The notes beneath the pieces were generated by a model. The model was not told the DNA's origin. It did not search any database and saw nothing but the letters and a program-made list of their open reading frames with translations. Positions 9,587 through 17,880 of a stretch of 58,941 nucleotides of DNA are shown piece after piece (within the stretch, counting starts at the first letter, position 1; every line of letters begins with the position of its first letter). Source of the stretch: Zopfochytrium polystomum (taxonomy: Eukaryota > Chytridiomycota > Chytridiomycetes > Chytridiales > Chytridiaceae). The DNA lies in the NCBI GenBank assembly GCA_025765615.1, contig JAIVFJ010000358.1, forward strand, positions 1-58,941, read 5' to 3'. Made by a program: the position numbers and the translations under genes.

Positions 9587-10510
9587 ATGTCTGACCCAAA
9601 CAACACCTTCCCTGATGCAACTGCCTTCCAAGCCTTGATGGACCAATTACAAGCCCTCTCAAGACAGACACACCAACTTCAAGAACAAGTCCTTCACCAG
9701 CAGCACCAGCTTCAACAACAACTTCACCAACAAGAACATCAAGCTCTTCCCCTGCCTCAAGCCAACCAAGCAAGAGAGCCCAAGGTTCCCAGCCCTGACA
9801 AGTTCACTGGGCTGGCCAAAGACCTTAGGAACTTCATGGCCACTGTGGAGAATGTCATCCTTCTCCAACCTTCAAGATTTCCCAGTGAGCAAGTCAAGGT
9901 TCTTTTCACAAGCACCCTCCTGTCTGGTCAAGCTCAATCATGGTACAGATCTCTCCCAAGCACACCCACCACCCTGCAAGAGCTCTGGGAGGGGCTGGAA
10001 GCTACCTTTGGTGACCCCTACGCATCTTGGACAGCAAGATCCAAGCTCAAGCATATCAAGCAAGGAAAGCAATCTTGTGTGGCCTACACCAACCAATTCA
10101 AGCAACTAGCCAGAGACTCTGGATACAATGATGCAGCTCTGATGGAGCTGTACCATGATGGTCTCCATGAGTCTATCCAAGACATGCTCTCCCAGTCTCT
10201 GCACATCCCTGAGACCTTGGAAGAGTACATTCTCCTTGCCATCAAGATTGACAACAGACTCTACTCCAAGAGGCTGAAGCAAAGACAAGTAGGAACTACA
10301 TCAAGACCTACCCCAGTTCCTCAAGCTCTCACAGTTCCTGAACCCATGCAAGTGGATGCAGTTGAGACACTTCCTAAGGGTCCTCTGAGCCAAGAGGAGA
10401 AAACAAGGAGGGCCCAGCAGGGACTGTGTTTTTACTGTGGCTCCAAGGAGCATGCTGTCAAGGACTGCCCAAGGAAGAAGCACCCAAACTCCCAGGTCCA
10501 GGCTCACTGA
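9587..10510 (+). CDS. gag: Gag protein of chromovirus copy 1
   Basis: A 307-residue structural protein. The N-terminal ~60 residues are Gln/His-rich and probably coiled. Residues ~65-215 form a retrotransposon Gag domain (around FTGLAKDLRNF, SWYRSL and KQGKQSCVAYTNQFKQLA). A CX2CX4HX4C zinc knuckle (CFYCGSKEHAVKDC) lies near residue 281. The ATG is the first after the primer site. It forms the particle shell and binds element RNA. The reading frame ends 85 nt inside the pol frame, which is read one base back (-1), so pol is probably made by frameshifting. Confidence 0.95.
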   Translation: MSDPNNTFPDATAFQALMDQLQALSRQTHQLQEQVLHQQHQLQQQLHQQEHQALPLPQANQAREPKVPSPDKFTGLAKDLRNFMATVENVILLQPSRFPSEQVKVLFTSTLLSGQAQSWYRSLPSTPTTLQELWEGLEATFGDPYASWTARSKLKHIKQGKQSCVAYTNQFKQLARDSGYNDAALMELYHDGLHESIQDMLSQSLHIPETLEEYILLAIKIDNRLYSKRLKQRQVGTTSRPTPVPQALTVPEPMQVDAVETLPKGPLSQEEKTRRAQQGLCFYCGSKEHAVKDCPRKKHPNSQVQAH

Positions 10511-13500
10511 GGGGCAATTCCCTGGACCCTCCTCCAAGCTGCCCCTGTTTCATCACCACCACCAGCACCACAAACACCTCAGATTCCAAGCCCCACCAAC
10601 TCACCATGGATGTCAAGATTCAACTCTCACCCAAGTCAACCATCACAACCAAGGCCCTTATAGACTCTGGATCATCCTGCAACATCATTGATGCCACCCT
10701 TGCCAAGTCTTGTGCCATTCCTACGATCAAGAAATCCACACCCCTCAAGGTCCACTTTGCCAATCATGCTCTGTTCAAGGAAATCAGCCATGAAACCAAG
10801 CTAAACCTCCACATCCAAGACTTTCCACCATCCATGGTCAATCTGGAAGTATTGGATCTTGGCTCACCCACATTCTCTGTCATCCTGGGATTACCATGGC
10901 TGCAAGCCCAGAACCCTGCCATTGATTGGGTCACTGGTCAAGTCCAACCTCCACCAATTGGAACAGTCACCCAAAACTCAAGTCAAGCCCCCAAGTCTCA
11001 TGCTCTCAAGCCCTTGATTCAAGATTCACAGCCAGCCAAGACTCAAGTTCCACAGTTCACAGTTCACAGTCATGATTCAAGTAGAGCTCATAGAGCTCAC
11101 AGTCATGGCCATGACTCTTGTTCACAGAACCCACAGTCAAAGATTCAAGTACCACAGTTCACAGTCCACATTCAAGATTCAAGTTCCACAGCTCACAGTC
11201 TTTGCCAAGAACAGAACTCTCAGTCAAAGATTCAAGAATCACAGTTCCCAGTCAAGAATTCAAGCCCCACTGCTGAAGAGCACAGGAACTTGGACCCATC
11301 AGACCTTTTGCTGGCATCCAAGCTACCAAAAGAATATCTCCCTTATGCTGATGTGTTTTCCAAGACCAAGGCAGACCTGCTACCAGCTCAGAGGCCTTAT
11401 GACTGTGAAATCCCACTCAAGGATGAAACTTGCAGCCCACCTTTCAAGCCACTGTACCACCTCTCTCCACCAGAAGCCAAGGCCCTCCAAGAATACATTG
11501 AAGAAATGCTGAACAAGGGATTCATCCAACCTTCCAAGTCACCAGCTGGAGCTCCCATCTTTTTTGTCAAGAAGAAGGATGGGGGACTGAGACCCTGTGT
11601 GGACTACAGAGATCTCAATGAGATGACAGTCAAGAACCGCTATCCACTGCCTCTCATCTCTGAATTACTGGACAAACTGAGCCATGCAAGGATATTTTCC
11701 AAGATTGACCTCAGAGGTGCCTACAATTTGGTCAGAATTAAGCCCCAGGATCAATGGAAGACTGCCTTCAGATGCAAATACGGTCACTTTGAGTACTTGG
11801 TTATGCCCTTTGGACTTACCAATGCTCCAGCTATTTTCCAAGGCATGATGAATGACATCTTCAGGGATATTCTGGACCTTTTTGTCATTGTCTACCTGGA
11901 TGATATCCTGGTATTTTCATCTGACACTGCAAGCCATATGGGACATGTCAAGACTGTCTTGGAGAGACTCAGACAGCATCACCTCTATGCAAAGCTGGAG
12001 AAGTGTGAATTCCACAAGACCTCCATTGAGTTTTTGGGGTTCATTGTGTCTGACAAAGGGATCTCCATGGCACCAGACAAGATCCAAACTATTCTTGAAT
12101 GGAAGGCTCCAAATTCCATCAAGGATGTTCAAAGCTTCCTTGGATTTTGCAACTTCTACAGAACCTTCATTGCCAACTATTCTGCCATAGCCAAGCCTCT
12201 CACTGATCTCACCAAGAAGACCACCAAGTTTGAATGGACCCCAGCAGCAGAGCAAGCCTGGCTAGCTCTTAAGACAGCAACCACAAGTGCACCACTCCTT
12301 AAGCATGTGGATCCCTTGCTTCCCTTCACCTTGGAAACTGATGCCTCAGACTATGCCCTTGGCGCTGTTCTGTCCCAGCCAAGCTCTCAGGACCCCTCTG
12401 CTCCTCTGCATCCAGTGGCATATTACTCCAGGAAGCTGAACAGTGCTGAGTGTAACTACACAGTCCATGACAAGGAGTTGCTTGCAATTGTGGAAGCATT
12501 CAAATTCTGGAGACACTACTTGGCTGGTTCTAAAGGCATCTCTGTCTATTCTGATCACAAGAACCTCACCTTCTTCAGGGCAAGGAGGTTGCTCAAGCAG
12601 AGGCATGCCAGGTGGGCTGAACTGCTCTCTGAGTATGACTTTAAGCTGTGCTATTCTCCTGGCCACCTGAACACTGTGGCTGATGCCCTGTCAAGAAGAA
12701 CAGACCTTGCACCTGAAGGGGGAGATGGTTTCACCCCACCATCCAAGACACACCTTTCATTGCTTCCTGACAGTGTGTGGGCCCATGCTATTTCCAAGGA
12801 CCCCAAGCCTCACAAGATTCAAATCAGCCAAGAAGAGGAAAAACTTGAGATACTCAAGACAAGGCATGATGCAGCAACAGCTGGACACCCAGGAGAGCAC
12901 AAGACATATGAGCTTGTTTCCAGAGACTTCTACTGGCCAGGCATGAGGAAGTACATCAAGAACTATGTCAGCAGCTGTGAAACCTGTCAAAGAAACAAAT
13001 CCAGCAGACACAAGCCCTATGGACTTCTGGAGCCCCTCCCAATTGCCATCAGCCCTTGGTCATCAATATCCATGGACTTCATTGTGAAACTGCCCCCATC
13101 CCATGGATTTGACTCTATCCTTGTTGTCATCTGCAGAAGGACAAAGTTGGCCCATTTCATCCCCTGCACTGAGAATATAGATGCACAAGGAACAGCAGAC
13201 CTGTTTTTGCAGCACATATTCAGGCTCCATGGGCTGCCTCAGTCAATCGTCAGTGACAGAGGACCACAGTTCAGATCTCAATTTTGGAAAGCACTCACAG
13301 CAGCCCTTGGAATCAAGTCTCAACTGTCAACTGCTTATCACCCTCAGACTGATGGACAAACAGAAAGAACAAACCAGACTCTGGAGCAGTATTTGAGGTG
13401 CTATGTCAGCTATCAACAGGATGATTGGCCCACCCTCCTTCCACTGGCAGAATTTGCTCTCAACAATTCTCTCCACTCAAGCACCCAGCTATCTCCTTTC

Positions 13501-14145
13501 TTTGCAACCTATGGCTTCAATCCAAGAGGAGATCTTCTGGGACAAGAGACCCTATCCAATGTCCAAGCTCCTGCTGCGGCTTCACACTTACATAAGCTCA
13601 AGATCATCAACTCCTTCCTGGACTCCACCCTGAAGCAAGCCCAAGAAGATGCCTCAAGATTTGCCAACACTCACAGAATGGACCATGACCTTGCTGTGGG
13701 TCAGCAAGTTTGGCTTCTGAGGAAGAACTTGCAGACCAAAAGACCAAGTCCCAAGCTGGACAACCTCAAGTTGGGTCCTTTCAAGATCTTGGAGCAAATC
13801 AATCCAGTCACCTTCAAGCTGGATCTCCCTGCATCCATGAAGATCCACCCAGTTTTCCATGTCAGCCTTTTAGAGAAGTTTGTGGCCAATTCCATTCCAG
13901 GCAGAGTTGTTCCTCCTCCTCCTCCAGTTGAGGTAGAAGGTGAAGAGGAATTTGAGGTTGAACAAATCTTGGATGCCAAGTGGTTTGGAAGGACACTCAA
14001 GTTCCTTGTTAAGTGGAAAGGTTACTCAGATGCTGACAACACCTGGGAACCTGAGTCAAACCTCACTCACTGCCAAGACCTTCTGCTCAAGTTCAAGACC
14101 AGGTACCCCACCAAGTTGCAGAAGAGGCCTAAAAGGGGGAGATGA
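10426..14145 (+). CDS. pol: Pol polyprotein with chromodomain, copy 1
   Basis: The open frame spans about 1239 codons with no disabling change visible. Domains in order: aspartic protease (ALIDSGSSCNIID, DSG at ~80); reverse transcriptase with YLDD at ~489; RNase H (LETDASDYALGAVL, ~637); integrase with HHCC zinc-binding region (~814-850) and DDE core (SMDFIV ~882, SDRGPQF ~942, QTERTNQ ~978); and a C-terminal chromodomain (~1175-1228: VEQILDAKW, FLVKWKGY, NTWEPESNL). The chromodomain usually guides integration to marked chromatin. There is no ATG at the 5' edge; the first codon of the frame near there is GTG, in keeping with synthesis as a Gag-Pol fusion. The stop codon TGA directly abuts the 3' LTR, so the polypurine tract is also coding. 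Confidence 0.96.
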   Translation: MFLLWLQGACCQGLPKEEAPKLPGPGSLRGNSLDPPPSCPCFITTTSTTNTSDSKPHQLTMDVKIQLSPKSTITTKALIDSGSSCNIIDATLAKSCAIPTIKKSTPLKVHFANHALFKEISHETKLNLHIQDFPPSMVNLEVLDLGSPTFSVILGLPWLQAQNPAIDWVTGQVQPPPIGTVTQNSSQAPKSHALKPLIQDSQPAKTQVPQFTVHSHDSSRAHRAHSHGHDSCSQNPQSKIQVPQFTVHIQDSSSTAHSLCQEQNSQSKIQESQFPVKNSSPTAEEHRNLDPSDLLLASKLPKEYLPYADVFSKTKADLLPAQRPYDCEIPLKDETCSPPFKPLYHLSPPEAKALQEYIEEMLNKGFIQPSKSPAGAPIFFVKKKDGGLRPCVDYRDLNEMTVKNRYPLPLISELLDKLSHARIFSKIDLRGAYNLVRIKPQDQWKTAFRCKYGHFEYLVMPFGLTNAPAIFQGMMNDIFRDILDLFVIVYLDDILVFSSDTASHMGHVKTVLERLRQHHLYAKLEKCEFHKTSIEFLGFIVSDKGISMAPDKIQTILEWKAPNSIKDVQSFLGFCNFYRTFIANYSAIAKPLTDLTKKTTKFEWTPAAEQAWLALKTATTSAPLLKHVDPLLPFTLETDASDYALGAVLSQPSSQDPSAPLHPVAYYSRKLNSAECNYTVHDKELLAIVEAFKFWRHYLAGSKGISVYSDHKNLTFFRARRLLKQRHARWAELLSEYDFKLCYSPGHLNTVADALSRRTDLAPEGGDGFTPPSKTHLSLLPDSVWAHAISKDPKPHKIQISQEEEKLEILKTRHDAATAGHPGEHKTYELVSRDFYWPGMRKYIKNYVSSCETCQRNKSSRHKPYGLLEPLPIAISPWSSISMDFIVKLPPSHGFDSILVVICRRTKLAHFIPCTENIDAQGTADLFLQHIFRLHGLPQSIVSDRGPQFRSQFWKALTAALGIKSQLSTAYHPQTDGQTERTNQTLEQYLRCYVSYQQDDWPTLLPLAEFALNNSLHSSTQLSPFFATYGFNPRGDLLGQETLSNVQAPAAASHLHKLKIINSFLDSTLKQAQEDASRFANTHRMDHDLAVGQQVWLLRKNLQTKRPSPKLDNLKLGPFKILEQINPVTFKLDLPASMKIHPVFHVSLLEKFVANSIPGRVVPPPPPVEVEGEEEFEVEQILDAKWFGRTLKFLVKWKGYSDADNTWEPESNLTHCQDLLLKFKTRYPTKLQKRPKRGR
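14131..14145 (+). other. Polypurine tract
   Basis: AAAAGGGGGAGATGA immediately precedes the 3' LTR and is the expected plus-strand primer. It overlaps the last codons and stop of pol. Confidence 0.85.
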
Positions 14146-14498
14146 TGTTATGAATCACCCTCTGGAAACCTCTGGAACCTTCTAGAACATTCCTTCATGG
14201 AACCTTCTGGAACCTTCTGGAACCTTCTAGAACATTCCTTCATGGAACCTTGTGGAACCTTCTGGAACCTTCTTTGCTTTCCTGACTTGTCTTGTTGTCA
14301 TTGGTATCATTGGTATCATTGTATTACTAATTGCTCTTTCTGGAACTTTCTTGGAGTCTTGACAAGGAACACTCTCAAAAGGTATAAAAGGGGGATGGGG
14401 GACCTGTCCCATCCCTCAAGTGAATTATTGTTTCCAATACAATCATCACTCCTCTCAGTTCCTTGTCTGCCTTGTCCTGTCCTGCCCTGTTCCTGACA
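14146..14498 (+). repeat. 3' LTR of chromovirus copy 1
   Basis: Same length and sequence as the 5' LTR, ending CTGACA before the target duplication AATAG. Confidence 0.97.
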
Positions 14499-14654
14499 AA
14501 TAGGTTTGGGTCTGTCTTGTGCCTCTTGCTGCTAACCAGTCAGTTCTGCCTAATAGCAGTTGTCCTTTTCTTCAGCAGACTTCCAAAGCAGCACAACGAA
14601 TGCAAATTGCAACAGTGTATGGCTACCGCTCATGTAAATGCTTTTTTTTTTTTT

Positions 14655-14780
14655 TCCAATTGTTCCAGCCCCAAAGGGGCTGGTGGGAAGAGAAAGAGCC
14701 ATCAATGGTGAACTGTAATAGACTATGTCCAGGTATCACCTCAGCAAACCCAACCCATGCGCCACAGACTTACAGGGTCT
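14655..14780 (-). repeat. 5'-truncated SINE-1/LINE tail copy d
   Basis: The minus strand ends in the same hairpin (CCAGCCCC/GGGGCTGG) followed by GGAACAATT and an A-rich run, preceded by ~100 bp of the shared tail. The similarity stops at 14779, so only the 3' end was copied. That is the usual result of incomplete target-primed reverse transcription. Confidence 0.7.
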
Positions 14781-14781
14781 G

Positions 14782-15000
14782 CGAGAAATGCGCTCCCCAC
14801 TGCCCGCAGATGGCCGGTCGCTGCAACTTCTGTCCCGCAATTTACAAGTGCGGGTTTTACAGTCACCTTGCTCAACGCTGCACTGATATTATTCGCGGCC
14901 ACTCTGGTCCAACCGCCTACCACTCCTCGAACCCGCGACATGCATGGTTCCTCCCGTCATCAAGGTACTGGGATAAATTTCAAGACGGCTGATGGTACTC
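14782..15000 (+). other. Cys/His-rich coding fragment
   Basis: A plus-strand frame reads CEKCAPHCPQ, then CNFCPAIYKCGFYSHLAQRC, a cluster of zinc-knuckle-like spacing (CX5CX4HX4C). It has no start of its own and runs out near 15000. It may be the remnant of a retroelement or zinc-finger gene. Confidence 0.25.
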
Positions 15001-15173
15001 CCCTGGAAGGTTCTGGTACTTTGGGGCACACTTACTTTGGGGCACACACTTACTATCCAAGGAGCAGAAGGTTCTGTCTTGATGGCGTCGAATATGTCAC
15101 CAGTGTTAGCCTCAACGGTCTCTGGACGCGCCCACTCCCACGACTCACCAACCACCTCCTCCTCCGCCTGATC

Positions 15174-15876
15174 ACGCCAACGGAAACGTCCTACAACGGC
15201 GGCAGCCGCTTCGGCCCGCTCGATCCGCCGCTGCGCAGCATCGAGTTCGAAGAGGAGGCCGGTGTTTGCATCCTCGGCGATCCGGTGGGGCTGGCGGTGC
15301 AGGCCGGAGCCCAGCTTTGACGGCAGCGTCGACAACCACGAGGAAAGTTGGACGATTTCATTAAGTACAGGATGAAGAGGAACGAGGAGAGAGAGAGGTG
15401 CGGGAGAAAGGTGAGGAAGGGACAGGGGCTGGGGAAATGGGGCAGATCAGGTGCTGTCACTAACCCACCCGCCGGGCCAGGACCGCGTAGAGGCGCCGCC
15501 GTAGTCGACGAAGACGCAGACCCGGTGCACACGCCGTGGCGGGACTGCGTGCACCGCATGTGCGACAGCGTGTTTCTCGACATCTCCGGTTTTTCAATCC
15601 TAGTGGCGGTGTACGTGGCGGAGGGTCACGCCGTGGAGTTCAAGGACCTGGGTGGGAGCGGCGAAGTAGGAAGAGGTGGACTATGCCTCGTCGGAGAAGG
15701 TGGCGTTTTACTTTCGTCGAGATGTTCTGTTTGGTGTGACGGTTGTGTGCGCCCACAAGAACGACAGCTCCGCCGCTGTTCATAAATCAGGAGACGTGTG
15801 TGCCCTCTTTGCGATCGGCCCACTCATATTCAAAGAAGGAGACGACGAGGAGGAAGAATCCGAAGAGGAGGAATAA
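15174..15876 (+). pseudogene. Tandem pseudogene of acidic-tailed gene
   Basis: This is a broken upstream copy of the gene at 16031-16971. Blocks match in order: RFGPLDPPLRS, the splice region, the VDEDAD..VHTPWRDC block (with VHRMCDSVFLDIS), YVAEGHAVEFKDL, AGDVCALFAIGPLIF and the acidic C-terminus. The start codon position reads ACG. Stops and frame changes interrupt exon 1, and about 190 bp are missing from the middle of exon 2 (from after FLDIS to before YVAEGH). It arose by tandem duplication and then decayed. Confidence 0.8.
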
Positions 15877-16030
15877 TTTTGACGGCGGATCATCTAATAA
15901 ACCCCTTACACGATCGGTTAACATTTCAAACTGTCTCGGTGTCTTCAAGTCTTCCCTCCTTCCCGCAGTCACGCCCCCGCGCCCCAATTCGACGCCCCCC
16001 GTGCTCACACACCCCCACCTTGCCCCGATC

Positions 16031-16971
16031 ATGCCGATGGGAACCATCCACAGCGGCGGCGGCCGCTTCGGCCCGCTCGATCCGTCGCTGCGCAGCGTCT
16101 GGTTCGACGACGAGCCGGCCGTCCGGTTTGTCGCCTCGGCGATCCGGCGGGGCTGGCGGTGCAAGCCGGCGCCCGAGTTCGACGGCAGCGCCGACAACCA
16201 CTCGGAAAAGATCCGGGCTTTTATAAAGCACCGGCAGCAGAGGAACAAGGAGAGGGCGGCGCTGGAGCAAGGTGAGAGAGGCTTCCAGATCATGGTGCAG
16301 ACACTAACTCGGCTCCCCGCATCCGCCCGATCGCCACGACGACAGAGACGGGCGCCCCCGTGGTCGACGAGGACGCCGATCCCGACCGCCAGACGGTGCA
16401 CACGCCGTGGCGGGACTGCGTGTACCGCATGTGCAACAGCGTGTTCCTTGACATCTCCAATTTTCTGTGGGCCGTGAACCCGGTGTGCGGCTACATCGAC
16501 ATACCGTACCCGCCGGTCACTCCCGAGTTGTTCTGCCTTCGCTTTGGGGACGGCATGAGCGAATCCCACAGCGGCTTGGCGGCTGGCGCCGCCACTGATG
16601 GCGACGCGAGCGCTGACGACGCTGGCAGGGCCGCCGTCGCCTTTGTCGAGCACATGTGGATGACGAACGCAATCGTGGTCCCCGTGTACGTGGCGGAGGG
16701 CCACGTCGTGGAGTTCAAGGACTTGGATGGAGCCGGCGATGTCATGGGAGAGGTGGACTTGGGCTCGAAGGAAAACGAGGCACTTTATCTGCGGCGAGAT
16801 ATTCCGTTTGCTGTGACGGTGGTGCGCGCCAAAAAGGACGAAGGTTCCGCCGCTGTGCATAAAGCGGGAGACGTGTGTGCTCTGTTTGCGATCGGCCCAC
16901 TCATCTTCAGAGAGGGAGACGACGAAGAGGAAGCAACCAAGGAAGGCGACGAAGAGGAAGAAGAATCTTGA
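16031..16971 (+). CDS. Acidic-tailed protein, unknown function
   Basis: Two exons (16031-16271 and 16346-16971) encode about 288 residues. The 74-bp intron starts GTGAGA, has CACTAACTC as likely branch point and ends GACAG; it splits a Glu codon (phase 1). The middle holds conserved-looking blocks (TPWRDCVYRMCNSVFLDIS and YVAEGHVVEFKDLD) shared with the tandem pseudogene upstream. The last ~30 residues are almost all Asp/Glu. I do not recognise the family. There is no signal peptide or membrane segment, so it is probably soluble. The acidic tail would suit a chaperone or nucleic-acid-associated protein, but that is only inference. Confidence 0.7.
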
Positions 16972-17880
16972 GGGCGGATCGTCTTAATAAATCTCAAATC
17001 CGACGTATTTACATTTTAGACCATTCCGAACCAATAACGCGTTCATCGCAGAAGGAAACAATCTTCAGGCAGCATGAGAAGAGCAAGAATTCCGTCTCTG
17101 GGGATTGATCACGCTCTCCCAGATGCGCCAAGACGGCACGCGAAAACATTTAATCCTGCCATAATTAATTAGTACAGAAAAAAACTGCGCCAATCTATTC
17201 GATCAACGAATTGTCTTGGTGAGTTGTACCGACGCAAACTAATATCACGCGTAACCGCTGTCAATGGTTCTTCGGCAGCCTCGAGTGATTCTCCAAAAAA
17301 AATGAAATAAGACGTTGTTTTCGCCTGAAGCAACCTGGCTTCGTTTGAGCAGGCACTCCGGGGGGGAGATAGTCGGCCCGCGCGCCGGGGGAGGGCCTTG
17401 CACCGGGCGTTCAGATACTTCCGGCGATGCAAGCAAGCTCTCGTCGCAAAGCAGATGGGGGGGATATCACGTTTGTCATTTTGTGTCAGCCTGTCATAAA
17501 AGCCAAACCAAGGAGAGACAAGACCAAAAGAAAAAAGAAGAAAAACGATGAGAACCAAAAAAAAAACAAAAAAAAAGAAGAAAACACCCGATTCAACAAC
17601 GCTGACAGTCTCGGAGCCAGCCAGCTGCAGCTGTGCCTGGTTGTTTGTTCGAAACCACCCCCACCTCAACACGACAAAAAAAAAAAAAAGGAGAGAAAGA
17701 ACAGGAACGAAGTTTACGCGGAAACCGCCCACCAACGGCGGCGGGGGAGGAAGGAAGGGGAGGAAGGAAGGGGAGGAAAAAAAAAACCAAAACCACTTGA
17801 AAGAAACAACACGGCCGCAAAAGGTAAAAACAGACCAAGAAAGAAGGAGACGAAGTGAAACAAAAACACGATACTACCAT

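Larger units (their letters stand above)
9194..14498 (+). mobile_element. Complete Ty3/Gypsy chromovirus, copy 1
   Basis: A 5305-bp LTR retrotransposon with two 353-bp LTRs (9194-9546 and 14146-14498) that I read as identical base for base. The element is flanked by the perfect 5-bp duplication AATAG (9189-9193 and 14499-14503). Order: LTR, primer site, gag (zinc knuckle), pol (protease, reverse transcriptase, RNase H, integrase, chromodomain), polypurine tract, LTR. Identical LTRs and intact frames indicate a very recent insertion. The chromodomain places it in the chromovirus branch of Metaviridae, related to the fungal Tf1/sushi and MAGGY groups. It sits inside the older repeat copy B. A deleted relative lies at 40405-42162. 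Confidence 0.97.

Noticed and set aside
10421..10436. A canonical slippery heptamer for -1 frameshifting at the gag/pol overlap
   Set aside because: The sequence around TGTTTTTACTG resembles a slippery site, but in the gag frame it does not fit X XXY YYZ exactly, so the mechanism is left open.
15787..16860. A 357-codon minus-strand frame antisense to the acidic-tailed gene
   Set aside because: The plus strand has a conserved tandem paralogue, a clean intron and a start. The antisense frame is a by-product of GC-rich codons.
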